NCBI GenBank assembly: GCA_041859045.1
Contig: JBHELB010000016.1
Coordinates: forward strand, 1-64,000
DNA length: 64,000 nt
Source: JBHELB01 sp041859045
GTDB lineage: Bacteria; Hydrogenedentota; Hydrogenedentia; Hydrogenedentales; SLHB01
Direction: 5' to 3'
In this document: piece by piece, positions 53,110-62,691 of the stretch
Layout: each line of letters opens with the position of its first letter
Position numbering within the stretch: position 1 is the first letter of the stretch
Notes under the pieces: model-generated
What the model saw: the letters and a program-made list of their open reading frames with translations, nothing else
Told to the model about the DNA's origin: nothing
Database searches by the model: none
Translations under genes and position numbers: made by a program

Positions 53110-53745
53110 ATGAGACGTATTGCATTCATCGGTCTTTGCTTCGCGCTAATTGCGAGCATCGCCTCGGCGGACTCGCTGTTCAGCCGTCGCACGGCTTCCG
53201 AAGGCACACTGATCTCGAACAAGAAACCGAAGTTTCAGGTCGGCGATCTCATCACCGTCGAGGTCCGCGAGAATATCGACGCAACCACGGAAGCGAACAC
53301 GAACACAAAAAAAGAATCCACGGTCGAGTCCGATGCGCCCGCTGCCGCGAATCCTTTTCTGGTCGCGCCTGGCCCCGGGGGACTCAATATCATCTCCAAA
53401 GACGAACTGCCGAACTGGGGCATCGACATGGGCAATGAACACAAGAGCACTGGCCGAACGCGTCGAGCGAACAAATTACTGACGACGATCAGTTGCACGG
53501 TGACGCAGGTCTTCGACAATGGCAACCTCGGCATCGAAGGCACGAAGACGGTTACCGTCAACCGCGAAGACTCCAAACTCTTTGTGAAGGGCATTGTGCG
53601 CGCGCGCGACGTGACGCCGGGCAACACCGTACTGTCCAGCCAAGTTGCGAATGCGGAGATCGAACTGAAGGGCGCCGGGCCGCTGTGGAACAACCAGCGG
53701 CGTGGTCTCTTGACCAAACTGCTGGACTGGTTCTCGCCGTTCTAG
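53110..53745 (+). CDS. flgH: Flagellar L-ring protein FlgH without a lipobox
   Basis: A 211-residue outer-membrane L-ring protein. Family motifs are seen: FQVGDLITVEVREN, the central Gly/Pro-rich loop, LTTISCTVTQVFDNGNLGIEGTKTVTVN and RARDVTPGNTVLSSQVANAEIELKG. FlgH is normally a lipoprotein, but here the signal ends ASIASA-DSLF with no Cys, so it should be cut by signal peptidase I. ATG 53110 follows GGGTGAG. Confidence 0.94.
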   Translation: MRRIAFIGLCFALIASIASADSLFSRRTASEGTLISNKKPKFQVGDLITVEVRENIDATTEANTNTKKESTVESDAPAAANPFLVAPGPGGLNIISKDELPNWGIDMGNEHKSTGRTRRANKLLTTISCTVTQVFDNGNLGIEGTKTVTVNREDSKLFVKGIVRARDVTPGNTVLSSQVANAEIELKGAGPLWNNQRRGLLTKLLDWFSPF

Positions 53746-53772
53746 CGGCGGTTCGGAAAGGGGCGCGACGAT

Positions 53773-54894
53773 ATGCGCGGAGTACATAGCAACTTGAGAA
53801 TTCTGGGCCTGGCGCTGGTCCTTCTTGTCCTGTGTCCGGCGGCGGCGCATGCCGCTCGCGTGAAGGACCTGTGCGACGTGCAGGGCGCGCGCGGCAACGC
53901 CTTGCAGGGAATTGGCATTGTGGTGGGGCTCGCGGGCACCGGCGACAAGTCGCCCGCCTCCATTCAGGCGCAGCAACGAATGCTCGATCGCCTCGACATC
54001 GACATCGCCAGCATTAAGGATCTTAAGTCCGACAACGTCGCGGTCGTCATAGTGACGGCCACCTTCCCGGCGTTTGGGAAAGAAGGCACGCGGATCGACG
54101 TGCAGGTCAGTTCGGTCTACGACTGCAAGAGCCTCGAAGGCGGTATGCTCCTCGAAACACTGCTCTACGGTATCGACAACGAAGTCTACGCCACCGCTCA
54201 AGGCGCAATTTCCGTCGGCGGCTTCAATGCGCAAGGCGGCGGCGGGGGGGGCGGCGGCGCGCAAGTGCGCAAGAACCATGTCACCGCCGGCCGCATTCCC
54301 ATGGGCGCCTATATCGAGCGTGAAATCCCCTCGACAATTACCGACGGCGAGCGAGTGTCGCTTTTGTTGCGCCAGCCGGACTTCACCACGGCGGACAATA
54401 TCCAGCAAACCATTAACGGTTCCTTCGGCCCCGGCACGGCATCGGCCTTCGGCGCGGGCACGGTGAATATCACGATTCCCGCCGACGCGCGGCAGGATTT
54501 GGTGTCGTTTATTGCTCGCGTTCAAGACCTCGGCGTCGAAACGGGAAGCAAAGCGCGTGTGATTGTGAACGAACGTACCGGCACCGTCGTCGTGAATGGC
54601 GATGTGCGCATCAAACCGTGCCAGGTGGCTCATGGCAACCTCAGCATCCGCGTTGCGGAGACCCAGAAGGTGGTGCAGCCGAATCCGCTCGGGGGCGGTA
54701 CGACCGCAGCGGAAAGCAACACCCAGTTGGCTGTTCGCGAGGAACAGGTCTACCTCAACCCCGTGGAAGGCGCATCCCTCGGGGACGTTGCCAAAGCGCT
54801 CAACGATCTCAAGGTCACGCCGCGCGATCTGATTTCGATCTTTCAGGCGCTGCGCGAAGCTGGCGCGCTCGAAGCCGAACTCGAGATCATGTAA
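53773..54894 (+). CDS. flgI: Flagellar P-ring protein FlgI
   Basis: A 373-residue periplasmic protein with a signal peptide (LALVLLVLCPAAAHA). VKDLCDVQGARGNALQGIGIVVGLAGTGD and FPAFGKEGTRIDVQVSSVYDCKSLEGGMLLETLL are strong FlgI signatures. A loop of eight glycines (near residues 158-165) carries an 8-G run in the DNA (54244-54251). Forms the P ring around the rod in peptidoglycan. The stop overlaps the flgJ start. Confidence 0.97.
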   Translation: MRGVHSNLRILGLALVLLVLCPAAAHAARVKDLCDVQGARGNALQGIGIVVGLAGTGDKSPASIQAQQRMLDRLDIDIASIKDLKSDNVAVVIVTATFPAFGKEGTRIDVQVSSVYDCKSLEGGMLLETLLYGIDNEVYATAQGAISVGGFNAQGGGGGGGGAQVRKNHVTAGRIPMGAYIEREIPSTITDGERVSLLLRQPDFTTADNIQQTINGSFGPGTASAFGAGTVNITIPADARQDLVSFIARVQDLGVETGSKARVIVNERTGTVVVNGDVRIKPCQVAHGNLSIRVAETQKVVQPNPLGGGTTAAESNTQLAVREEQVYLNPVEGASLGDVAKALNDLKVTPRDLISIFQALREAGALEAELEIM

Positions 54895-55307
54895 TGCTGT
54901 ACTTCGATCCTCGAATCGGGGGACCGCGCATCGAGCCTCAATCCGCAGAAGCATCCAAGGACGCGCGTCAACGCGCGGCCTTGCGGCAACTTGAAGGCGA
55001 ATTCCTCAAGACCCTGTTCAGCGAGATGCGCAAGAGCGTGACCAAAGGCGGCATTTTCCCGGAAAACTTCGCCTCACAGACGCAGCGCGAGATGCTGGAT
55101 GAGGCCCTAGCCTTTGCGGCGGCCGACAGCGGCCAATTCGGCATAGCAAAGCAAATGGAGGCCGAGATCAAGGCGCACGAAGCCGCGCTGAAGGCGCGCG
55201 GGAAGCAGCACGCCGCGATGCTCACGCAAGTGACGCACACGCTCGACTCAAGCGCGGCCCAGAATCTGCCGATAACGTCAACGGCGCAGTGGCGGAGTAG
55301 CCGCTGA
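54894..55307 (+). CDS. flgJ: FlgJ-type rod-binding protein, N-domain only
   Basis: A 137-residue protein matching the rod-binding N-terminal domain of FlgJ: LRQLEGEFLKTLFSEMRKSV and FASQTQREMLDEALAFAAADSGQFGIAKQME. The muramidase domain of enterobacterial FlgJ is absent, as in many other phyla where a separate lytic enzyme cuts the wall. ATG 54894 overlaps the flgI stop codon (TAATG). Confidence 0.85.
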   Translation: MLYFDPRIGGPRIEPQSAEASKDARQRAALRQLEGEFLKTLFSEMRKSVTKGGIFPENFASQTQREMLDEALAFAAADSGQFGIAKQMEAEIKAHEAALKARGKQHAAMLTQVTHTLDSSAAQNLPITSTAQWRSSR

Positions 55308-55330
55308 CCCGCCGGAAAAGGGATGGCCTC

Positions 55331-55837
55331 ATGGACGATCTGCTAAACCAACTCTGCGGTGTGCTCGACGACGAGATCGAGCGGCAGGAACTCGCCTTGA
55401 CGCTCTGCGAGGCGCAGAGTGACGCCGCCGCCGCGCATGATGCCGCCGCCCTGAACGGTCGCACTGAGGCGTTGAATCTGGTGTTGCGAGAGACCGTGGC
55501 GGCCGAGGAGACTCGGCTGCGCGTGCTGTGCGATCTGGTCGCGCGCCTTGAGTTGACAGAAGGACAGCAGACGATGTCCGGCCTGGTTGCCGCGCTCGAC
55601 GAACCTTGGCGTGGGCGCGTTGCGCAGCGCCAGAAACGTCTGCGCATGCTGCTGGCCGACGTACGCGCCGCCAACCAACGGACGGCGCGCATCCTTCGCA
55701 AGAACATGCGGCGCGTGCAGGAATGCCTGAGTTTTCTTGACGCGCCGGATGCCGAGAAGGCGAACCGCTACGACCGATCGGGGCATGAGCACGGCCAGCG
55801 CCGCGAGGCCCTGGGCCTGCTCGATCAGAGAGGATAA
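55331..55837 (+). CDS. flgN: FlgN-like flagellar export chaperone
   Basis: A 168-residue mostly helical protein, FlgN family by position and pattern: MDDLLNQLCGVLDDEIERQELALTLCEAQSDAAAAHD at the start and heptad-like helices after it. FlgN binds the C-termini of FlgK and FlgL before export. It sits directly before flgL, but flgK, its other client, is absent here. Similarity within FlgN is low, so the name is moderate confidence. Confidence 0.7.
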   Translation: MDDLLNQLCGVLDDEIERQELALTLCEAQSDAAAAHDAAALNGRTEALNLVLRETVAAEETRLRVLCDLVARLELTEGQQTMSGLVAALDEPWRGRVAQRQKRLRMLLADVRAANQRTARILRKNMRRVQECLSFLDAPDAEKANRYDRSGHEHGQRREALGLLDQRG

Positions 55838-55846
55838 GTAGACGCT

Positions 55847-56761
55847 ATGGGTATGCTGCGCATCACTCCCCGGATGATGGTCGATCGGACCCTCAACAAT
55901 ATCGCGTTTCAGACGCGCAATTTGTTGAAGCTTCAAGAGCAGCTTTCCACCCAGAAGCGAATCAACGCGCCCTCCGATGACCCCATGGGCACGCGCCGCG
56001 CGATCAATATTCGCACGCTCATCGCGAAGACGGAACAGTATTCCTCTAACATCACCTCCGCTGGGCCGCAACTGCTGGAATCGGAGACCGCCGTGCAAAC
56101 GGTGCTGGACAACTTGTCCCGTGCGCGCGAACTGACGCTTCGCGGCGCAAGCAGCACCATCGCATCGAACCAACTCGAAGCGATCGCCAAGGAAATCAAC
56201 CAGATCCTCGAGGGCATGCTTTCGACCGCGAACCATATCACCAACGGCCGCTACATTTTTGGAGGCACCCGGACGGGGGCGGCCCCGTTTGTGGCCACGC
56301 GCAACGCCGCCGGCGAAATTACAGACGTCACTTATGCCGGCAATACGACCTCTATCAAAACCGCCATCGGGGATGGACTCGAGATCGAGGTGAGCGAGAA
56401 CGGCGAAAGCGCGTTCTTGGTGGACCAAGACGTGTTTCAGTCGCTCATCGACGTGCGCGACAACTTGCGCGCGAACGACACCAACGCATTGCGAGATCAA
56501 CGCATCGCCGAGTTGGATGTTGTGCGCAATCAGTTGCTTCGATCCATTGCGCGTGTGGGCTCTATCCAGAATCGCCTCAACCAGACCCAAACCGAACTCG
56601 ATGACTTCAAGTTTGAGCTTGAGTCGGTGTTGTCGGAGACGATCGACGCGGACTATACGGAGGTCGTGGTGAATCTGAACGCCCAGAGCAACGCGTATCA
56701 AGCCGCACTGAGCGCCGCGGCCCGCGTGTTGCAGCCCAGCCTGCTCGATTACGTCCAGTAA
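55847..56761 (+). CDS. flgL: Hook-filament junction protein FlgL
   Basis: A 304-residue flagellin-family protein (HAP3): LRITPRMMVDRTLNNIAFQTRNLLKLQEQLSTQKRINAPSDDPMGTRRA at the N-terminus and the C-terminal LNAQSNAYQAALSAAARVLQPSLLDYV. It connects hook and filament together with FlgK. Starts 9 bp after flgN. It ends 3 bp before a convergent regulator gene, so it is the last gene of the flagellar operon. Confidence 0.93.
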   Translation: MGMLRITPRMMVDRTLNNIAFQTRNLLKLQEQLSTQKRINAPSDDPMGTRRAINIRTLIAKTEQYSSNITSAGPQLLESETAVQTVLDNLSRARELTLRGASSTIASNQLEAIAKEINQILEGMLSTANHITNGRYIFGGTRTGAAPFVATRNAAGEITDVTYAGNTTSIKTAIGDGLEIEVSENGESAFLVDQDVFQSLIDVRDNLRANDTNALRDQRIAELDVVRNQLLRSIARVGSIQNRLNQTQTELDDFKFELESVLSETIDADYTEVVVNLNAQSNAYQAALSAAARVLQPSLLDYVQ

Positions 56762-56764
56762 GCG

Positions 56765-57169
56765 TTACGCTGTTCCCAACAGCCGGCTTACCTCTTTCAG
56801 CAAAGCGCCGCTCTGCACCGGCTTATCGAGAAACGCATCCACCTTCATCGCCGCGAAATCGGCATCCGTGCGTGGGCGGAAATCGAATCCGCGCTGCGTG
56901 CCCGCGGCGGTGATAATGACAATGGGGATGTGCGCGAAGCGGGGGTCTTCCTTCACCGCTTTGGCAAAAGCAAAACCCGAATCGAGCGTGTCCATCATTA
57001 AGTCTGTGACGATGGCGTTCGGCGTTTCGCTTTCCAGCGCGCGCAACGCCTCGGCGGGACTGTAACACGCGGTTACGCGATAGCCCCCCCGCGTTAGGAT
57101 ATGGCGGTACACCTCGACCATATCCACATCGTCATCCACCACCAGGACTCTCGGCGTATCCGTGGTCAT
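56765..57169 (-). CDS. CheY-like single-domain response regulator
   Basis: A 134-residue receiver domain: acidic pocket DDDVD, phospho-acceptor Asp in IVTDLMMD, Thr/Ser in VIITAAG and Lys in LDKPVQ. A short insert (GTQRGFDFRPRTDADF) between the fourth strand region and helix 4 is unusual. No output domain. Convergent with flgL; it could be a CheY for the flagellar motor, but adjacency is the only clue. Confidence 0.85.
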   Translation of the reverse strand: MTTDTPRVLVVDDDVDMVEVYRHILTRGGYRVTACYSPAEALRALESETPNAIVTDLMMDTLDSGFAFAKAVKEDPRFAHIPIVIITAAGTQRGFDFRPRTDADFAAMKVDAFLDKPVQSGALLKEVSRLLGTA

Positions 57170-57445
57170 GTTGCCCGCCCCCTGATTGCCCACTCCGAGC
57201 TTGCCTGCATTCTAGCACAACCACCCGGCAGACAAATCCTTGGCTTCAGACCCCTCTCCGGGGTTCGTATCCGGTATAGGCGCTCAGTGAAGCCGCCTTT
57301 GCTCCCGAAGGCATCCGCCTGCGTGGCACTTGCCGCAAAAAACGGAAGGTGGGGGAGGGGAACACGGACGCTTACGGCGCAGAAGAGGCTGAGGATAGAG
57401 AAGAACCCGTTACTTGCCTTTCCTTGTCTGTGCCGGTCCGGGCTT

Positions 57446-58789
57446 TCAGAATCCCTTGATCTTCTCCGCCAACTGCTGGCACAGCCTATCCGCCGCGCGT
57501 TGCGCTTCGTGCTGTACCATCACGCGCACGATTGGTTCCGTACCCGACGCCCGAATCACGACGCGGCCCTTGCCGTTGAGTTCCGTCTCGGCCTCACCGC
57601 GTACGGTGTCGAGTTGCTCTTCGGACGGACGCTTCTTGCCGTTGAGCGGAACCGACGTATTGGCCTCGGGCATGGGTTGGTAGGCGCTGGCGAGGACCGA
57701 CAGCGGTTGGCCGCGACGAATCATCGTGGCCAGGACCTGCAGGCCGGTGATGAGCGCGTCGCCGGTGGTGTTGTGCTCCAGCGCGATGATGTGGCCCGAC
57801 GACTCGCCGCCGAGCAGGTACCCGTGCTCGCGCATCGCTTCCACGACATAACGATCGCCGACCTTCGTCCACATCACCTTGCCGCCGTGCGGCGCCAGCG
57901 CGCGCTGGAGTCCGCCGTTCGCCATGATCGTCGTCACCACCGTGTTGCCCGGCAGCGCCTCACGTTCAAGCAGGTCGATTCCCAAGATCGCCAGCAGCGC
58001 GTTGCCGTCCAGCAACCGCCCGTCGCCGTCCGCCATCACAATGCGGTCGCTGTCGCCGTCAAACGCGATGCCGAGGTCAGCCTGTTCCCGGATCACCGTC
58101 GCGCGCATTTCGTCAGGATGCGTCGAACCGCAGCGTTCGTTGATGTTCAGGCCGTTCGGGCGGTCCGCGATGGTGATAACCTCGGCCCCCAGTTCACGCA
58201 GCGTGATAGGGCCCACCTTATACGCCGCGCCGAACGCGCAATCACACACGATCCGGTAACCGTCGAGACGCATGCCCTTCGGGAACGATGCTTTGACAAA
58301 TTCAATGTAGCGGCCCACGGCATCGTCAATGCGGCGCGCCACACCGATGCGGTCGTGGTCCGGTGCTATCGCATCGATTTCGTTACTCTTGATGAGCCGT
58401 TCGATTTCATCCTCGACCTCGTCCGCGATCTTGAAGCCATCCGGGCCAAAAAACTTGATGCCGTTGTACTGATAGGCGTTGTGCGAAGCGCTGATCATGA
58501 TCGCCGCGTCGCAGCGCAGGCTGCGCATGATGTACGCGACGCCCGGCGTGGGCAGCGGACCCACCAGCAGCACGTTAACGCCCATCGAACAGAGGCCCGC
58601 CGTCAGCGCATATTCAAACATGTAGCCGGACTGCCGCGTGTCTTTGCCGATGAGGATGGTGTGCGGCCTATCTTCCTTCTGGAAGATGTGCCCCGCCGCG
58701 CGGCCCACGCGCAACGCCAAGTCGGCCGTCATCGGATATACGTTTGCTACGCCGCGGATGCCGTCAGTTCCAAAAAGCCGATCACTCAT
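57446..58789 (-). CDS. glmM: Phosphoglucosamine mutase
   Basis: Interconverts glucosamine-6-phosphate and glucosamine-1-phosphate for peptidoglycan and LPS. The 447-residue four-domain fold has FGTDGIRG at the start, the phospho-serine loop ISASHN (Ser102), the metal loop FDGDSDR and GEQSGH-like GGESSGH. It follows folP with an 8-bp overlap, the usual ftsH-folP-glmM order. ATG 58789. The 276 bp after it (57170-57445) hold no gene or clear terminator. Confidence 0.97.
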   Translation of the reverse strand: MSDRLFGTDGIRGVANVYPMTADLALRVGRAAGHIFQKEDRPHTILIGKDTRQSGYMFEYALTAGLCSMGVNVLLVGPLPTPGVAYIMRSLRCDAAIMISASHNAYQYNGIKFFGPDGFKIADEVEDEIERLIKSNEIDAIAPDHDRIGVARRIDDAVGRYIEFVKASFPKGMRLDGYRIVCDCAFGAAYKVGPITLRELGAEVITIADRPNGLNINERCGSTHPDEMRATVIREQADLGIAFDGDSDRIVMADGDGRLLDGNALLAILGIDLLEREALPGNTVVTTIMANGGLQRALAPHGGKVMWTKVGDRYVVEAMREHGYLLGGESSGHIIALEHNTTGDALITGLQVLATMIRRGQPLSVLASAYQPMPEANTSVPLNGKKRPSEEQLDTVRGEAETELNGKGRVVIRASGTEPIVRVMVQHEAQRAADRLCQQLAEKIKGF

Positions 58790-59612
58790 GGTACCCCCGT
58801 CCAATAATGGCGTCGCTCATCAACGCGACGCGTTTCATGGTCTTGACATCGTGGACGCGGACCGCGTCCGCGCCGTTGTGGATCGCAATGGCGACAGTGG
58901 CCGCCGTGCCTTCGGTGCGCTCATGCACCGGAGCCCCTCCCAACACCGCGCCGATTGTAGATTTGTTCGAGGTGCCGATCAAAAGCGGCAGGCCAAACTG
59001 GCGAAACGCCCTGAGGCGGCGCAGCAGGGTAAGGTTATGTTCAACCGTCTTTCCAAAACCGAACCCTGGATCAAGCCAGAGGGCCTCGCGCCGAATGCCG
59101 CGCTCCAACGCAAACGCTATGCGTTCTTCAAAGAACGCGCATAGGTCGTCGACCACATCCTTGTACTTGGGGTCCTTTTGCATGGTCTGCGGCGTGCCCA
59201 GCATGTGCATGAGCACGACTGAACAGCCGCTTTCCGCCACCGCCTCGGCCATCCCCGGGTCGCCGCGCAGCGCGGTAATGTCGTTGATCATCGCCGCGCC
59301 CAGTCGCGTTGCACGCCGCGCGGTTTCCGCCCGATACGTGTCCACCGAAACAGGCACTTCCAGTGAAAGCACGCGTCCGAGCACCGGTTCCAGGCGTGCC
59401 CATTCCTCATCCAAGGTGATGGGGGGCGCGCCGGGCCGGGTGGATTCGCCGCCGATGTCGAGAATGTCCGCGCCATCGTTCGCCAACTGACGCGCATGCG
59501 TTTCCGCCGCCTCAACGGTCGCATACTGGCCGCCGTCGTAGAAGGAGTCCGGCGTTACATTGACCACCCCCATAAGCAGGGTGTGCCCTTCAGCCCGGGA
59601 AACAGGAGACAT
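58782..59612 (-). CDS. folP: Dihydropteroate synthase
   Basis: Joins p-aminobenzoate to a pterin pyrophosphate in folate synthesis. The 276-residue TIM barrel has MGVVNVTPDSFYDGG, DIGGESTRPGA, INDITALRGDP and LDPGFGFGKTVEHN. Sits between ftsH and glmM, the conserved order also found in gamma-proteobacteria. ATG 59612 starts 11 bp after ftsH ends. Confidence 0.96.
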   Translation of the reverse strand: MSPVSRAEGHTLLMGVVNVTPDSFYDGGQYATVEAAETHARQLANDGADILDIGGESTRPGAPPITLDEEWARLEPVLGRVLSLEVPVSVDTYRAETARRATRLGAAMINDITALRGDPGMAEAVAESGCSVVLMHMLGTPQTMQKDPKYKDVVDDLCAFFEERIAFALERGIRREALWLDPGFGFGKTVEHNLTLLRRLRAFRQFGLPLLIGTSNKSTIGAVLGGAPVHERTEGTAATVAIAIHNGADAVRVHDVKTMKRVALMSDAIIGRGYHE

Positions 59613-59623
59613 GGCCGTTTGTC

Positions 59624-61594
59624 CTACGCCGTGCCGGGAACAACCTCGCCTGGGCCCAGTCCGCCGACTTCACGGGGCTCCTTGACCTCAGCGACCGGGG
59701 CCGAAGTGCTCGAGGGCGGTTCCGCCGGTGTTTGTTCAACCGGCGCCGGGCGCTCGGGCACGAGCCCAGGGCCGCCGACGCGCCGGATAATGTCGTCGAT
59801 CTCGTCGGCATCGAGCGTTTCCCGCTCGATCAACGCTTCCGCCAAGGCATCCAGCACGGAGCGGTGCTTGACGATCAAATCCTTGGCATCCGTGTAGGCT
59901 TCCTCAAGAAAACGGTGGATGGCGCGGTCGACTGCCGCGGCGGTCTCGTCGCTGAACTGCCGCTCCTTCATGAAATCGCGCCCCAGGAACACTTCCGCAT
60001 TGCTGCCGAACGAGATCGGGCCCAGATCGCTCATGCCCCATTCGCAAACCATCGCGTGCGCGCGTTCCGTGGCCATGCGCAGGTCTTGCGCCGCGCCGCT
60101 GGTGAATTCGCCGAACACCACTTCCTCCGCCGCGCGCCCGCCCATCAGCACGCGCAGATTCGCGAGCAGGTATGTCTTCGACACGCTGTGGCGGTCTTCG
60201 GCGGGCAGCATACTCGTCACGCCCAGCGCCGGGCCGCGCGGGACTATCGTGACCTTGTGAACAGGGTCCGCAGCGGGCAGTAAGCGCCCAATCAGCGTGT
60301 GTCCTCCCTCGTGATAGGCCGTGTTTCGTTTTTCTGCCATGCTCAGCACCATGCTGCGCCGCTCCGGCCCCATCATCACGCGGTCCTTCGCGTCCTCGAA
60401 GTCCTGCATCGTAACCTGGTCCTGGTCGCGCCGCGCCGCCAAGAGGGCCGCCTCGTTTACCATGTTCGCCAGGTCCGCGCCCGAGAAGCCCGACGTGCCG
60501 CGCGCCAATGTGCGCACCTCCACGTCCTCGGCCATCGGCACCTTGTTGTTGCGGATGTGGATGCCCAAGATCTGCTCGCGCCCGACAATGTCCGGATTCG
60601 CCACCACGATTTGCCGGTCGAAACGTCCCGGCCGCAGCAGCGCCCGGTCCAACACGTCCGGACGGTTGGTCGCTGCCATCAGGATCACGCCGTCACTCGT
60701 ATTGAACCCGTCCATCTCGACGAGCAACTGATTCAGCGTCTGCTCGCGCTCATCATGGCCGCCGCCCAGCCCCGCGCCACGCTGACGCCCGACCGCGTCG
60801 ATTTCGTCAATGAAGATGATGCACGGCGCGTGCTTTTGGCCCTGTTGAAACAGATCGCGCACGCGGCTTGCGCCAACACCCACGAACATCTCAACGAAAT
60901 CCGAGCCGCTGATGCTGAAAAATGGCACGTGTGCCTCGCCTGCCACCGCCCGCGCCAGCAGCGTCTTACCCGTTCCTGGGGGGCCCACCAGCAGCACACC
61001 CTTCGGAATCTTGCCGCCCAGACGCGAGAACTTCTTCGGATCTTTGAGGAACTCAATGATCTCCTGCAGTTCCTCTTTGGCCTCGTCCACCCCCGCCACG
61101 TCGTTGAAGGTGACGACCTTGTCGCCGTGGCTGATCAGGCGCGCCCGGCTCTTGCCGAAGGACATCGCCTTGTTGCTGCCGCCCTGCATCTGGCGGAACA
61201 TGAAAAACCAGAACACGCCGATGATGATCAGCGTCGGGATAACCTGCCAGAGCATCGCCACCCACACCGACGTCGTCTCGACCACGGTCTCGACCGGGAC
61301 GCCCTTCTCGGCCAGTTGCTTTTCCCACTCCGCCGGAGGCGCGGTGTAGTACTTGAACTCCATCGTGTTCCGTTCCTGCACGGGTGCCTTGAAGGTGATA
61401 TTGAAATTGTAGGCGTTGTTCTCGAGAGGAGAGATGCGGACTTCTTTGATGTTGTCCGCCGCGAGCTGTTCCGTGAAATCCTTCACCCCCAATTTGGCGG
61501 GGGCTTTGCCCGTCTGATTCAGGTGCGAGACGGCCAGTACCACGAAAATCAGCAGGATGATCCACAGGGAAGCGTTCTTCAGGAAACCATTCAT
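59624..61594 (-). CDS. ftsH: FtsH membrane AAA+ zinc protease
   Basis: Degrades misfolded and regulatory membrane and cytosolic proteins. The 656-residue protein has two membrane helices (about 8-22 and 116-134) around a periplasmic FtsH_ext domain, an AAA module with Walker A GPPGTGKT (205-212) and Walker B IIFIDE, the SRH region NRPDVLDRALLRPGRFDR, and the protease zinc site HEGGH (428-432), where the middle Gly replaces the usual Ala. C-terminal Pro-rich tail. ATG 61594 is the start; longer upstream codons lack a matching ribosome-binding site. Confidence 0.97.
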   Translation of the reverse strand: MNGFLKNASLWIILLIFVVLAVSHLNQTGKAPAKLGVKDFTEQLAADNIKEVRISPLENNAYNFNITFKAPVQERNTMEFKYYTAPPAEWEKQLAEKGVPVETVVETTSVWVAMLWQVIPTLIIIGVFWFFMFRQMQGGSNKAMSFGKSRARLISHGDKVVTFNDVAGVDEAKEELQEIIEFLKDPKKFSRLGGKIPKGVLLVGPPGTGKTLLARAVAGEAHVPFFSISGSDFVEMFVGVGASRVRDLFQQGQKHAPCIIFIDEIDAVGRQRGAGLGGGHDEREQTLNQLLVEMDGFNTSDGVILMAATNRPDVLDRALLRPGRFDRQIVVANPDIVGREQILGIHIRNNKVPMAEDVEVRTLARGTSGFSGADLANMVNEAALLAARRDQDQVTMQDFEDAKDRVMMGPERRSMVLSMAEKRNTAYHEGGHTLIGRLLPAADPVHKVTIVPRGPALGVTSMLPAEDRHSVSKTYLLANLRVLMGGRAAEEVVFGEFTSGAAQDLRMATERAHAMVCEWGMSDLGPISFGSNAEVFLGRDFMKERQFSDETAAAVDRAIHRFLEEAYTDAKDLIVKHRSVLDALAEALIERETLDADEIDDIIRRVGGPGLVPERPAPVEQTPAEPPSSTSAPVAEVKEPREVGGLGPGEVVPGTA

Positions 61595-61864
61595 GCGCGA
61601 GTACTTACCTCGTGTTGGCGGCGTCGGGTTGCACAGAACTCTCGCCGCACGGTGACTTACCCGTTCGCTCCAGGCCTTGTCCGGACCGTGAACGGGCAAT
61701 GACATAACTCTTAAGGTCTGACTGAATCATAACATACGCGGCGGAGGGGGACAAACCTCGACATCGGCATGTCTGCCCGCCGCACACCTATCCCGGCCTT
61801 CAGGTTTGTGTCGCCCGAGCCGATAAATCTGCTGCATATCTTCCACTCAAGAGGGAGCGAACTT

Positions 61865-62569
61865 ATGCCGTGCCCACCCGTCGCGCCTGTTTCTTTCGAC
61901 ACCACATGGGACCGCCTCTATTCCCAGGGACAACAGCTTAATCGTTATCCTTTCGATTTTGTGGTGAGTTTTGTGCTTCGCAACGCCCCGCACACGCGCT
62001 CCAGGCAGGAGGTGAAGTTGCTCGAGTTGGGGCCGGGCGCAGGAAACAACCTTTGGTTTGCGGCGCGGGAGGGGTTCCAGGTTGCTGGCGTCGAGGCAAG
62101 CCCCCACGCGCTGGAGTATCTGCGCGCGCGATTCGAAGCCGAGGGATTGACCGGCGAGTTTATCTTGGGGGATTTCGCCGCGCCATTGCCGTTTCCCACC
62201 GATGCATTCGACCTAGTCATTGATCGCGGCTCGCTCATGTGTACCGGGATGAGCGTTTGCCGGAAAGCCATCGCCGAAGTCTGTCGGGTGCTTCGGCCCG
62301 GTGGCCGTTTCTTGTTCAACCCCCGAAGCAGCCGCGACAGTTGCCACGCGGCGGGCCGATCGGGGCCAGACGGCGTCACCGTGGACATCGCTCAAGGCAC
62401 GCTCTCGCAATACGCGCAGATTCTGTTTCTGGATCGCGCCGACATCGCTTCCCTGTTGCCGCCGCCGTGGCGGCTGCTCAGCGCCGAACACGTTGAAACC
62501 ACCGACGAATTCGCCCCCGATCACCCCATCAAAGCCGAGTGGCGCATCGTGGCCGAGAAAACCTTCTGA
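61865..62569 (+). CDS. Class I SAM-dependent methyltransferase
   Basis: A 234-residue Methyltransf_11-type protein: SAM-binding LLELGPGAGNNLWFAAREGFQVAGVEAS, the acidic loop FILGDFAAPLPFPTDAFDLVIDRGSL, and post-motif RVLRPGGRFLF. The substrate is not deducible. Start at 61865 behind GAGGGAG; divergent from ftsH across 270 bp. The sensor-kinase gene follows after about 120 bp. Confidence 0.8.
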   Translation: MPCPPVAPVSFDTTWDRLYSQGQQLNRYPFDFVVSFVLRNAPHTRSRQEVKLLELGPGAGNNLWFAAREGFQVAGVEASPHALEYLRARFEAEGLTGEFILGDFAAPLPFPTDAFDLVIDRGSLMCTGMSVCRKAIAEVCRVLRPGGRFLFNPRSSRDSCHAAGRSGPDGVTVDIAQGTLSQYAQILFLDRADIASLLPPPWRLLSAEHVETTDEFAPDHPIKAEWRIVAEKTF

Positions 62570-62691
62570 GGACAGCCGCTCCTACGCGCGCCGCCTATCG
62601 TCGGTCAATTGCATTCCCGCTGCCGAGCCGCTATGCTGCCGCCGCATGCCCGTGCACCGTCTTGTTGCATGGCCCGCGAGGAGGAACCCCC

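Noticed and set aside
57101..58807. A 568-codon open frame antisense to glmM
   Set aside because: glmM is a textbook match on the other strand; the shadow is His/Arg-rich without domains.
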